DNA of 14,324 bases from JBGTHB01 sp041746415 (GTDB taxonomy: Bacteria > Pseudomonadota > Gammaproteobacteria > Coxiellales > Coxiellaceae): positions 1 to 14,324 of the forward strand of contig JBGTHB010000150.1 in assembly GCA_041746415.1 (NCBI GenBank), in the 5' to 3' direction. The notes under the pieces were generated by a model. It worked only from the letters and a program-made list of their open reading frames with translations. It searched no databases and was not told the origin of the DNA. Position numbers and translations under genes: made by a program. Shown here piece by piece: positions 6,801 through 13,925 of the stretch. Positions within the stretch are counted from its first letter, which is position 1. Each line of letters opens with the position of its first letter.

Positions 6801-9180
6801 CACATAAGTAACAACTATTAATAATTGCAGAATATAATGCGGTTACTGAATTCATAACAGCATCTAATTCCGCTTTTATGACATCATACTTAGCTACTCC
6901 ACTTCTGAGTTTACTTTCCGCATCGCGAAGAACGGATGATTGTTCCGCGCCTTGTAATTGCTGTATTTCTACTAATCTGCGATAAATTGTATGAACTGCT
7001 AGCCCCAAGCTTTTTTCGTATTTATTCAAAAACAACTGATGAACTGCCGCATTGGTTTTTAATCCTTGGATAGTTCCCAAAAATAATTTGCCTTCGTCAA
7101 TTAAAGTCTTGAGCAAACAGCGATCTTGTTGCGTGAGCTGAAATTCAGGCACGCGATCCACTAATTTCATAATCGCTTTCACAGCCGTCTCAAAAATAAG
7201 TGGATTAACCACACGCGTTGTATCACTTGTTGATGCAGAACAAGCCTGTTCAATTAAAGGAGTAGTTACGTTAGCCGCTAATGCTGTAGGACTAACATTA
7301 ACTCCCTGGTTACGCAAAATTCCAAGTAGCAAATTAACGTGATTGAGCAATTCTGCTGGCGGCAAATCCACTAAGTTACGTAAAGAATAATCACTAGCAG
7401 AATCTCCGTGCAGTATTTTATTTTTTGCTCCACTGGTGGCCCAATTCACCATAGTAAGCATGGCTTGCCTGACTTCTGTTTCTGCTAATGCCGGGGCCTC
7501 ACCAAAGCGCTGATGATCGTAATAATTAACAACCCGTGTTAAAACACTATCGTATTCTTGACTGTATACCGCCCGCATATTGGCTGTTATAGCATCTTTG
7601 AGTTGGTCAATTTGATTAGAAATACTCAACACAATTTGTTCGATAGCATCAAGACGGTCCTGTGTGTCCATAAATTCCGTCATCACCTGGCGGTAAAAAA
7701 TATTCAGTAACTCAACCGTTTCCCGAAAGCTAACCAAAATTAAACGTCGTTGGTCAAACAAAATATTTTCCAATTTATCAAAACGCTCGCTATTAAATTG
7801 CTGCAACTGAGCTACTTGTTTTGATAGCGCTTCAATTTGTTGCGAAATTTGCTGTAATGCCTCACCAATTCCATTGGAACTGGACGAACTGCGGAAAACC
7901 GATAGCAATGTAATGACACCAGCCGCAACCATTCCCACCGGTCCTAGCGCAGCACCTCCCACAACTGTACTTAATGCGCTACCGCCAACTCCAGCCATCA
8001 CAGCAATACCCATACCGACCTGCGCAATTCCAGCAACTAACTGAGTCACTTCTTGCAGTTTCTGCGAACCCATGACCTGTCCAAACTGCATAAATAAATT
8101 AGTAATACCAAAAAACGTATTAAACTGAGTTTCTATACGTTGCACTTCATTCAATTTAAGTTGAATAGCTGTATCTAATGCCGTGCGTTTTGTTAAAATA
8201 GTTTGTGTATTAGCATGAGGATCACTTATAACTTGAGCATATTCATTATATAAATTAGCAATATTGCTATCGTGCTGCTCTAAACCGTAAGTTGAAATTT
8301 TAGTTAATTCAGAAAATACCACATCCGCTACCACTTCAAGATTGGTAAGTCGTAACTCTTGATTACTAAGCTGTTGCGCAACACCTTCAAGGCCATTTAC
8401 TACTGCATTAAGCTCTGCCGAAACTTGATCAAGCCTTTGCCCGTTGTGGCGCAAACCTGTATCTAACTGTGTAATCTGCCCTGATAACGTGTCTAAGCCG
8501 CTCACCAACGTTGTAACGGCTTGATGCACTCCTGCTAATTCTGCTTGGTTACGCGCATCTGTCGTTTGCAATTGAGTAACTGCATTATCAAGCGATTGTC
8601 CGTTTTGCTTCACCAAATTAATACGTGTGCTAAGCAGTTCAAGTTGTTTAGCAATAAATGAACTTTTAAAATCCATGGGTAAATCAGCATCATTTACAAA
8701 CGCCATAAGTTGCGCTTCAGTGCGCATGGCATTTTGTAACGTGGTTTCGGAATTTTCACTGCTGTATTCACGACGTGCTTTTTGATAAAGCGACTCTGAA
8801 TAAAGCCTTAATTCGTTCTTTAGTTTTTTTAACGCATCTTGATAACGTGCATCAATTTCGCTGGAGCGCTCTATTTCCTCCGCTTTAAAATAAAGCGAAC
8901 CACCTAAGCCAATACTTGCACCCCAAACTGCACCAGCGGCGAGTCCTGGCAGACCACCTATCGCAGCCCCAACTACTCCACCTGCAACCGCACCTACTTC
9001 AGATGAAATGAATGAAGTAGCGGTAGACTGCAAAGCCAACGCATTGTATGCGTTTTGTGAACGGCGCCTTAACTCATCTAACCTTTCGTTAATATCACCC
9101 ACATTCGTATTAAGCATACCAACAGGTGCGGAATCTAAATGCGCGTTTAATTGTTCTCTGAATTCATTATTTTGTGGCAT
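3886..9180 (-). CDS. Giant 1764-residue effector-like protein with ankyrin-like repeats
   Basis: I do not recognise the family. Order of parts: a charged N-terminus; a glycine-zipper-like hydrophobic segment (about 60-95); long heptad-rich helices (about 110-350, rich in Leu, Gln and Asn); a second hydrophobic glycine/alanine-rich segment (about 382-428); a Ser-rich hinge; further coiled coil (about 440-530); a mostly helical middle with a cysteine group (C790, C793, C815, C828, C844); ankyrin-like repeats (about 1220-1340, e.g. GANVNALNAHEDSALNLAAQ); a Pro/Asn/Asp-rich linker; a transmembrane helix (about 1380-1404) ending MRCSR; and a 360-residue C-terminal part with more cysteines. There is no N-terminal signal peptide. 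Coiled coil, hydrophobic hairpin, coiled coil resembles alpha-helical pore-forming or membrane-remodelling proteins, and ankyrin repeats are common in Legionellales effectors; both are inferences. GGGAG lies 11 bases before the ATG. The gene splits tRNA-Cys from tRNA-Leu. The reading frame is intact. Confidence 0.85.
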   Translation of the reverse strand: MPQNNEFREQLNAHLDSAPVGMLNTNVGDINERLDELRRRSQNAYNALALQSTATSFISSEVGAVAGGVVGAAIGGLPGLAAGAVWGASIGLGGSLYFKAEEIERSSEIDARYQDALKKLKNELRLYSESLYQKARREYSSENSETTLQNAMRTEAQLMAFVNDADLPMDFKSSFIAKQLELLSTRINLVKQNGQSLDNAVTQLQTTDARNQAELAGVHQAVTTLVSGLDTLSGQITQLDTGLRHNGQRLDQVSAELNAVVNGLEGVAQQLSNQELRLTNLEVVADVVFSELTKISTYGLEQHDSNIANLYNEYAQVISDPHANTQTILTKRTALDTAIQLKLNEVQRIETQFNTFFGITNLFMQFGQVMGSQKLQEVTQLVAGIAQVGMGIAVMAGVGGSALSTVVGGAALGPVGMVAAGVITLLSVFRSSSSSNGIGEALQQISQQIEALSKQVAQLQQFNSERFDKLENILFDQRRLILVSFRETVELLNIFYRQVMTEFMDTQDRLDAIEQIVLSISNQIDQLKDAITANMRAVYSQEYDSVLTRVVNYYDHQRFGEAPALAETEVRQAMLTMVNWATSGAKNKILHGDSASDYSLRNLVDLPPAELLNHVNLLLGILRNQGVNVSPTALAANVTTPLIEQACSASTSDTTRVVNPLIFETAVKAIMKLVDRVPEFQLTQQDRCLLKTLIDEGKLFLGTIQGLKTNAAVHQLFLNKYEKSLGLAVHTIYRRLVEIQQLQGAEQSSVLRDAESKLRSGVAKYDVIKAELDAVMNSVTALYSAIINSCYLCVGAITNTWVSETANDARSKGYCSGSWQQNSENQICSAAYERPMPNLPNTDCHNSGNLAIAVAFKQQVAQAIQSYWARSSLAELADKLSKIHWQPNSQQLMEQGSPVNLTDLMQFILARRELLATLNPQLFYQSPTGAKQYFQAFNQAVSDCWIYSRLGYLVVPIGNGNYAVLDDKNYAGTSLLPEVKGFASQAHTAFERIPSRDGDFRDALAIAITALGQLATQLKQAQTLRTAELYSLQEPNQLQIKAMLAAMEAWFVEAGTAAKVTALSTLLSDVQNQQALYHILQELDAAKSGLALYLRLAFSEEFSADAVSQLILKTMLGSKEIVAGLTLDANNTVLALNDINEQLKTFNTTVQTANSTYVATHQFLTDARNYLNDSVARGKEALSQGQLWPGYSWLVAILNRVAYYHNYIFPNGLSLLDFTPQRIFAAFQSDDANLVEALKTPNLDLVNNRDGAGNSVYLLAARECNSKVANGSYANGANVNALNAHEDSALNLAAQCSSGVRIIFLRLLLRQGVTACRSSDNLLYNAMLAVKNTSPELVQSVTCISLSSPPASGGDVPNNPTNGNDTAADDSDAPSNDNLFTPPIILALAGIGSVTLIAMTAIIMRCSRTSGQERRAQAAIIAMAGLAFANREGTVVEAASLHSTSRQPSYGDLIVMAQHEHEKTYANSQSRNGQDSFTLSGNAACHDGSLFCYQANEWRVNVFGVTTTQALTHGTENSWQQTAAADQYDRSSCRPLSFYGRDSVVCNGESTVLVYQTTPNFPQKFTDALINHGMNVTAAQLTSHAVTDFSSNFMLWQVCWHLFKKTYAGCKDLLSVYWYGDSGAKSVGFEKSNSDISANLIKFSDQLKHYQQAFEKIKSTASVHDGGAILFLLNDMADQLADLSIQARISEDDLSLLDETAVGIQECFDEIKASEATFVEGSSMPVSIVDTRSGLFASLVTAPVNAANSLVSPQALARGFSCRG

Positions 9181-9217
9181 GTTGGATTACACTCCCTGAT
9201 TACTGATTAAACAAATG

Positions 9218-9240
9218 ACCTAGTGCGTCATACTAGAGGT
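9218..9240. promoter_or_regulatory. Dyad upstream of the giant gene, candidate operator
   Basis: ctagt (9220-9224) and actag (9232-9236) form an inverted repeat with a 7-base spacer, extended loosely by acc/ggt and gac/gtc. It lies 38 bases ahead of the giant gene's start codon, within its likely promoter or leader. A binding site for the neighbouring LuxR-type regulator is possible, but the match is short and no known consensus is met. Confidence 0.3.
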
Positions 9241-9380
9241 GTCACATCTTAAGGGGGAAAATCAATTAAATAAACAGCTAAAACGACCAGGGCATACATC
9301 GCAGAATATATACACTATCCATTATTAAAGATGGAAATGGACGGTTTGAATCTTACTTGGAAGCAAAATAGGCATATAAA

Positions 9381-9451
9381 AGGCTGGGGTCGGAATCGAA
9401 CCGGCGTACACGGCTTTGCAGGCCGCTGCATAACCACTCTGCCACCCAGCC
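9381..9451 (-). tRNA. cysT: tRNA-Cys, anticodon GCA, CCA not encoded
   Basis: The minus strand gives a 71-nt tRNA starting GGCTGGGTGGCAGAGTGG. The acceptor stem GGCTGGG/CCCAGCC is perfect, the anticodon loop contains GCA (plus-strand 9417-9419), and the T-loop reads GTTCGATTC. The discriminator base is T, followed by TTTAT, so CCA must be added after transcription. It is the cysT position of the glyW-cysT-leuZ cluster, now flanked by the inserted luxR-type gene upstream and the giant gene downstream. Confidence 0.96.
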
Positions 9452-9454
9452 GCG

Positions 9455-9505
9455 GTTAAAGAAGTGAAATGTTAGCCGCATTTGCTTTTGAACACAAGGA
9501 GATAG
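9455..9505. repeat. 51-bp direct repeat, copy A (upstream of tRNA-Cys)
   Basis: Partner of 3823-3873. On the minus strand it ends four bases before the tRNA-Cys 5' end and carries TTGTGT, 17 bases, then TAACAT, which may be the tRNA-Cys promoter. Because the same block recurs beyond the giant gene, the two copies bracket tRNA-Cys plus the 5.3-kb gene. Confidence 0.7.
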
Positions 9506-9590
9506 GTGGGTTCTTTCACTAATCAAGAGACATGGGCCTTTGAACTAGGAGCAAGCTAAAATGGGGTTAGTTAAAAATGCAAATTTAATG

Positions 9591-9612
9591 AAAATCATAT
9601 TAAAATGATTTT
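9591..9612 (-). terminator. AT-rich hairpin after the luxR-type gene
   Basis: aaaatcat (9591-9598) faces atgatttt (9605-9612) with a 6-base loop, starting 8 bases beyond the stop codon of the PAS-LuxR gene. On the minus strand the stem ends in TTTT. With almost no GC pairs it would be a weak terminator. Confidence 0.4.
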
Positions 9613-9619
9613 TAAAAAA

Positions 9620-10249
9620 CTAATGCAACAAAGTAGATAATGCCCAGGTAAATTCCGGTTTATTGATAATTTTAATTAAATCAATTTTCCTAGTAACTGA
9701 GAACTTATGCTTAATCCGCGCAAAATGTGTTTCAACAGTGCGTGATGAGATATTAAGCTTTCGCGAAATATAATCAGCTGAAAAGCCAAAATAGATATGG
9801 GCTAATACCTGCATCTCACGCTGGCTCAAAATGATGTTATTGTTGTTTATGAAAAACAAATTCATATGCACCATTTTACCTAACGTACCATATAATTTTC
9901 CGTCAATATAAAGCGGGATCTTAATTGTGCTTTCTAAGATTTTTTTGTATCCAGCCAGAGGAATTGACTCAAGCACACTCAATGCTACACCTGTAGACAT
10001 TACTTGTTCATCGTGCCGAAGAAACGGCTCTGCGACTTTAGCGCCAAACAAGCTTTGATCGCTTGCACCTACAAAACTGGCCTGTGATGAGCCTATACAA
10101 TCCAAAGCATGTAGCATCTGGACACAACAGTTATTGTGAAAACGATAAGTCCCTTTGCTGTCTTTTACATAGATACACGCGCTATCAAGCTGTTGCTGGG
10201 TAAAGTAGCGTTGGCCTAATTTCAAAAAATCAATTTGCGTTGATAGCAT
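9620..10249 (-). CDS. PAS-LuxR transcriptional regulator
   Basis: 209 residues. The N-terminal part (about 20-130) reads as a PAS-like sensor: CIYVKDSKGTYRFHNN (25-40), then GASDQSLFG, and a closing IDGKLYGTLG strand pair. Residues 140-190 are a LuxR/GerE helix-turn-helix: LSQREMQVL, then SADYISRKLNISSRTVETH (the recognition helix), then RIKHKF. There is no response-regulator receiver domain and no recognisable acyl-homoserine-lactone domain, so it likely responds to an internal cofactor or ligand. A clear AGGAGG sits 5 bases before the ATG. The gene lies between tRNA-Gly and tRNA-Cys on the same strand, an insertion relative to the usual order. It probably binds DNA near its own gene or that of the adjacent giant protein; that target is inferred from position only. 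Confidence 0.88.
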   Translation of the reverse strand: MLSTQIDFLKLGQRYFTQQQLDSACIYVKDSKGTYRFHNNCCVQMLHALDCIGSSQASFVGASDQSLFGAKVAEPFLRHDEQVMSTGVALSVLESIPLAGYKKILESTIKIPLYIDGKLYGTLGKMVHMNLFFINNNNIILSQREMQVLAHIYFGFSADYISRKLNISSRTVETHFARIKHKFSVTRKIDLIKIINKPEFTWALSTLLH

Positions 10250-10272
10250 ATATGCCTCCTAACTGGTAAAAT

Positions 10273-10278
10273 ATTATA
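10273..10278 (-). promoter_or_regulatory. -10 box of the PAS-LuxR gene
   Basis: A perfect TATAAT on the minus strand, preceded by TG, lies 23 bases ahead of the start codon and upstream of the AGGAGG ribosome binding site. The position 17 bases further upstream reads TTTAAA, a poor -35, so an activator may be needed. A promoter here means the regulator need not depend on readthrough from tRNA-Gly. Confidence 0.5.
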
Positions 10279-10424
10279 CATGTTGGTTGGGGCTTTTTAA
10301 AGCTTAAATGAAACTAATTCAGCGAAGAGCTTATGGCTTTCGCAATTTTGAAAATTACAGAACGTGTATTAAGGGGTTACGCAGTGGAGTCGGTGCCCCG
10401 GATGTGGGAAAGACCCCATTAATT

Positions 10425-10499
10425 TGGAGCGGGAAACGAGATTCGAACTCGCGACCCCAACCTTGGCAAGGTTGTGCTCTACCACTGAGCTATTCCCGC
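10425..10499 (-). tRNA. glyW: tRNA-Gly, anticodon GCC, CCA encoded
   Basis: The minus strand gives a 75-nt tRNA starting GCGGGAATAGCTCAGTGG and ending in an encoded CCA. The acceptor stem GCGGGAA/TTCCCGC, D-loop, anticodon loop TTGCCAA and T-loop GTTCGAATC are all standard. It begins 24 bases after the pgsA stop codon, as in enteric glyW, so processing from a pgsA-tRNA transcript is likely. Confidence 0.98.
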
Positions 10500-10523
10500 T
10501 GAATCAAAAACATAGAGTGCGTA

Positions 10524-11087
10524 TTATTGCTTTTCGCGCGCCGATGTCAAGTCTGGCCAGGCAATTTTGAGATAAATAATCATCGTCCACAAGGTTAAAA
10601 TCGCTGCAATGTACAATAAAGTTGCACCGGCCCATAAAATGTAGAGATTACGCCCAGGCGCATACCAAATTAATAAAATCAATGACAACATTTGTAACGT
10701 TGTTTTTACTTTTGCAACAAAGCTAACAGCAATGCTTGTGCGCTTCCCCATTTCAGCCATCCATTCACGCAATGCTGATATAGCAATTTCACGTCCTACA
10801 ATAATGGCCGCCGGCAATGCTAACAACGCTATATAGTTCTGCCCCACCACTAGCACTAACGTTACCGCTACTAATAATTTATCAGCCACTGGATCTAAAA
10901 ATGCGCCCAAGCGTGTTTGCTGAGAAAGACTTCTCGCCAAATAGCCATCCAACCAATCGGTAAAGGCAGCAAAGATAAATATCATGCAAGCAACAGGATG
11001 AGCCCAAGTCGTCGGCAAATAATAAATAAATATAAAAATGGGAATCGCCAGCATGCGAAATAAGGTAATTAGTATTGGAATATTCAT
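10524..11087 (-). CDS. pgsA: CDP-diacylglycerol-glycerol-3-phosphate 3-phosphatidyltransferase
   Basis: 187 residues, the usual length. PgsA is an inner-membrane enzyme that joins CDP-diacylglycerol and glycerol 3-phosphate to make phosphatidylglycerol phosphate, the committed step to phosphatidylglycerol and cardiolipin. The CDP-alcohol phosphotransferase signature is complete: D44, D47-G48, A51-R52, G61, D65 and D69 in FTDWLDGYLAR and LGAFLDPVADK. Several hydrophobic helices surround it (about 5-24, 30-43, 70-92, and two near the C-terminus). The ATG lies 17 bases after the uvrC stop with only a weak ribosome binding site, so translation probably depends on the uvrC transcript. Downstream is tRNA-Gly. 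The gene order uvrC-pgsA-glyW supports the assignment. Confidence 0.97.
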   Translation of the reverse strand: MNIPILITLFRMLAIPIFIFIYYLPTTWAHPVACMIFIFAAFTDWLDGYLARSLSQQTRLGAFLDPVADKLLVAVTLVLVVGQNYIALLALPAAIIVGREIAISALREWMAEMGKRTSIAVSFVAKVKTTLQMLSLILLIWYAPGRNLYILWAGATLLYIAAILTLWTMIIYLKIAWPDLTSAREKQ

Positions 11088-11104
11088 ATCACTAAATTAC
11101 AGGG

Positions 11105-12925
11105 TTAGTTTTTCCCATGCAAATGTTTATAGATATTTTTAGCTAAAATATCACTGATTCCTGGCACTTTAGCGATCTGTTCAATTGAGGCATCTCTTAG
11201 CTCTGGCCAACCGCCAAAATAATTCAACAATTGTTGGCGGCGCTTTGCGCCCACCCCTGGGATTTGCTCTAAGGGTGACAAGCTTCTTTTTTTAGCGCGT
11301 TGTTTACGATGGGAGGTGATTGCAAAACGATGCGCCTCATCACGAATGTGCTGTAATAGTAATCGCGCCGGTAAAGTCAGATCAATTTGTTCAATTAACC
11401 CTTGTTTTACTATAAAAATCTTTTCATACCCATCACGTCGCTCAGGGCCTTTTGCCAAACCTAAAATGATGACTTCAGCTAACTGTAATTCAGCAAACAC
11501 TTCCATTGCTTGTTTAATTTGTCCTTTGCCACCGTCAATTATCACTACATCAGGCAACAGCAAACCTGACGCTTTGCATTTTTCATACCGACGTAACAAC
11601 ACTTGTTTCATCGCCGCGTAATCGTCGCCTGCTGTTATGGCTTTTATATTATATAAGCGATAATGTTTTTTCGCAGGGCCGGTCTCATCAAATACCACGC
11701 ATGAAGCCACGGTGGCTTCTCCTTGCGTATGACTGATGTCGAAACATTCCATGCGCTGAATAGACTCACTGCTGCCCAAAGCCCGTTCTAACTCACGATA
11801 TTGGTGCTGTATTGTTTCATTAATATTTAATTTATTTTTTAATGTGTATTCTAAATTCGTCGCCACTAAGCGAAACCAGCTTTTATATGGATCATGCAAA
11901 CGACTCAAGCTTTGTATGGTGATATCCCCATATTGTTTCAAGGCGTTTTTAACAATCTCAGCATCCATTAACTGTTGCTGAATAATTAACTTTGCTGGCA
12001 ATTCATTCGTGGCTCTTAATAAATAATATTGGCCAATAAAAGCCGACAACAATTCTTCAACTGTATGCAGTTCGCCAATTTTAGGGAAAAAAACCTTACT
12101 GCCTAACACACGGCCTTGACGTATCATCAACAAGCCCACTGCTCCTACACCGTGACGGATTTGCGCTATTAAAACATCACTGTCACCTGCGTCACGTTTA
12201 ACCACTTGCTGTTGTTGTAATTTGCGCAATTGAACGATTTGATCACGACAGTGCGCGGCTTTTTCATATTCCATCGTTTGTGAATATTCTTTCATACGCT
12301 GTTGTAATTCATCGACCACTTCATTACTTTTGCCTTGAAGAAACAGCATGGTGTTGTTGACTTGCTGAGCGTAACTCATGTCATCAACATAATTAACGCA
12401 AGGGGCGCTGCAACGCTTAATTTGATACTGCAAACACGGGCGTGACCGATGCTTAAAAAATGAATCTGTGCACTGACGCAATTGAAATATCTTTTGCAAA
12501 AGCGCTAAATTTTCTCGTACTGAACCTAAGTTAGGATAGGGACCAAACGAAGCGCCTTGTTTTTTTGGGGCACCACGATAAAAATACAAACGCGGAAAAG
12601 TTTGTTGCGTTGTAAGATGCAAATAGGGATAGGCCTTATCATCGCGTAATAACACATTGTAGCGTGGCTTAAGTGTTTTAATAAGGTTCGATTCTAATAA
12701 TAACGCCTCGCTGTCAGAACGAGTAATGGTGATGTTAACATCAACCGCTTGCGCGATCATAGTTTGTGTTTTGGTATCGAGTTTATGACGGAAATAGCTA
12801 GCAAGGCGTTTTTTTAAATTACGCGCTTTACCTACATAAATTACTTTTGCTTGTGTATTTAAAAACTGATACACACCTGGACGGGTGGTCATGGTTTTTA
12901 AAATTTCTGGAGTCAGTTCAGACAT
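11105..12925 (-). CDS. uvrC: Excinuclease ABC subunit C
   Basis: 606 residues from the ATG at 12925; an in-frame TTG at 12961 lies inside uvrY and would add 12 residues, but the ATG gives the normal family length. UvrC makes both incisions around a UvrB-bound lesion in nucleotide excision repair. Visible parts: GIY-YIG nuclease with GVY (17-19) and IYVGKARNLKKRL (29-41); four cysteines C152, C164, C172 and C176 with the spacing of the reported iron-sulfur cluster; a UvrB-binding UVR region (about 205-240, MEYEKAAHCRDQI); an RNase H-like nuclease with FDIS (D396), IDGGKGQ (D464) and DEAH (H532); and tandem helix-hairpin-helix motifs (555-596). The start lies 8 bases after the uvrY stop, so the two genes are co-transcribed. 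Confidence 0.98.
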   Translation of the reverse strand: MSELTPEILKTMTTRPGVYQFLNTQAKVIYVGKARNLKKRLASYFRHKLDTKTQTMIAQAVDVNITITRSDSEALLLESNLIKTLKPRYNVLLRDDKAYPYLHLTTQQTFPRLYFYRGAPKKQGASFGPYPNLGSVRENLALLQKIFQLRQCTDSFFKHRSRPCLQYQIKRCSAPCVNYVDDMSYAQQVNNTMLFLQGKSNEVVDELQQRMKEYSQTMEYEKAAHCRDQIVQLRKLQQQQVVKRDAGDSDVLIAQIRHGVGAVGLLMIRQGRVLGSKVFFPKIGELHTVEELLSAFIGQYYLLRATNELPAKLIIQQQLMDAEIVKNALKQYGDITIQSLSRLHDPYKSWFRLVATNLEYTLKNKLNINETIQHQYRELERALGSSESIQRMECFDISHTQGEATVASCVVFDETGPAKKHYRLYNIKAITAGDDYAAMKQVLLRRYEKCKASGLLLPDVVIIDGGKGQIKQAMEVFAELQLAEVIILGLAKGPERRDGYEKIFIVKQGLIEQIDLTLPARLLLQHIRDEAHRFAITSHRKQRAKKRSLSPLEQIPGVGAKRRQQLLNYFGGWPELRDASIEQIAKVPGISDILAKNIYKHLHGKN

Positions 12926-12932
12926 GCTGCCG

Positions 12933-13586
12933 TTAAGTTTTAGAGGCGTCTTCTGACTCAATTAAACCATGCCTAATACCTAACAACGTTAGCTCTACAT
13001 CGTTTTGAACACTCAATTTTTCAAAAATACGATAACGGTAGCTATTCACTGTTTTTGGGCTCAAACATAATTTCTCAGCGATATCCTGGACTTTAACCCC
13101 TTTTGTGATCATCAGCATGACTTGTAATTCACGCTCCGATAATCCTTCAAACGGCGACTCATCTTTATCAGTCACATGGCGAAATGCTAAGCGGTTGGCA
13201 ATTTCAGGGCTGATGTAACGCTGTCCTGCATTAACAGCACGAATGGCTTGAACCATTTCATCCATACTGCAACCTTTAGTAAGGTAACCAGAAGCACCTA
13301 ACTGCAACAAGCGGGAGGGAAAAAGATCATTATCACACGTAGTGAGAACGAGAATTTTTAAATCTGGATCTTGTCTTACTAGCTTACGTGTGGCTTCAAT
13401 ACCACCAATACCAGGCATACGCACATCCATCAACACGACATTCGGATTAAGTTTGCGACAAAGTTTAACCGCATCTTCGCCCGAGCTGGCTTCACCCACC
13501 ACTTTAATACCGTGTGCACTTTCAAGAATTTTGCGCACTCCCGTGCGGACAAGATCGTGGTCATCAACAAGTAGTACATTGATCAC
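12933..13586 (-). CDS. uvrY: UvrY/GacA/LetA response regulator
   Basis: 217 residues, starting with GTG at 13586; AGAGG lies seven bases upstream and supports this start. The receiver domain has D8-D9, phospho-acceptor D54 in VLMDVRMPG, T82 and K104 in YLTKG. The LuxR-type helix-turn-helix (about 148-192) includes LSERELQVMLMITKG and LSPKTVNSYRYRIFEKL, closely like E. coli UvrY. In gammaproteobacteria this protein is phosphorylated by the BarA/GacS/LetS hybrid kinase and activates small RNAs that sequester CsrA/RsmA; in Legionellales it controls the switch to the transmissive phase. The kinase gene is not in the window. tRNA-Ser lies 36 bases upstream on the same strand and may share its transcript. 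A likely UvrY-type site lies about 480 bases away at 14061. Confidence 0.96.
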   Translation of the reverse strand: MINVLLVDDHDLVRTGVRKILESAHGIKVVGEASSGEDAVKLCRKLNPNVVLMDVRMPGIGGIEATRKLVRQDPDLKILVLTTCDNDLFPSRLLQLGASGYLTKGCSMDEMVQAIRAVNAGQRYISPEIANRLAFRHVTDKDESPFEGLSERELQVMLMITKGVKVQDIAEKLCLSPKTVNSYRYRIFEKLSVQNDVELTLLGIRHGLIESEDASKT

Positions 13587-13591
13587 AGTTG

Positions 13592-13608
13592 AACCTCTTC
13601 CTTCGGTT
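13592..13608 (-). promoter_or_regulatory. uvrY leader hairpin with GGA over the ribosome binding site
   Basis: On the minus strand AACC and GGTT pair around the loop GAAGGAAGA, placing a GGA in the loop and part of the AGAGG ribosome binding site in the stem. CsrA binds GGA in short hairpins near ribosome binding sites, so feedback of CsrA on uvrY is conceivable. The stem is only four pairs. Confidence 0.25.
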
Positions 13609-13622
13609 AAAGCACAGACACT

Positions 13623-13708
13623 CGGAGAGGCAGGGATTCGAACCCTGGGAGGGGGTTACCCTCAACGGTTTTCAAGACCGCCGCTTTCAACCGCTCAGCC
13701 ACCTCTCC
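13623..13708 (-). tRNA. tRNA-Ser, anticodon UGA, CCA not encoded
   Basis: The minus strand gives an 86-nt tRNA starting GGAGAGGTGGCTGAGCGG. The acceptor stem GGAGAGG/CCTCTCC is perfect, the anticodon loop CTTGAAA contains TGA (plus-strand 13672-13674), a long variable arm (GAGGGTAACCCCCTC) is present, and the T-loop reads GTTCGAATC. The discriminator is G and the next bases are AGT, so CCA is not encoded. It is a class II tRNA, immediately upstream of uvrY. Confidence 0.96.
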
Positions 13709-13925
13709 ACACCTATTTCAATTTGGGCACATCTTGCGCCTAATAAGCGTTGGTTTCACCACACTTATGCCAACATCTTGTGGCCCAATGCCAGGTTAAA
13801 CTGAATCAAAAAGCATTATTTTGTGCTTTATTCAGCTTGCCATAAGCATTTTTTATGAAAATGGATATTATCAGGCTTACATCCAATAAGCCAGTGTCTT
13901 ACAAGGCTTTTCCCTATTTTTGACC

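Noticed and set aside
10392..10401. ggtgccccgg near tRNA-Gly resembling the tRNA-Leu 3' end (ggtgcccggg at 3622-3631)
   Set aside because: Nine of ten bases match but there is no extension on either side; too short to call an attachment-site remnant.
10308..10502. Plus-strand 64-codon open frame
   Set aside because: Its C-terminal half is the antisense of tRNA-Gly (a typical false SGKRDSNSRP-type product); no ribosome binding site.
13342..13804. Plus-strand open frames opposite uvrY and tRNA-Ser
   Set aside because: They are antisense to a well-supported gene and tRNA, with compositions unlike real proteins.
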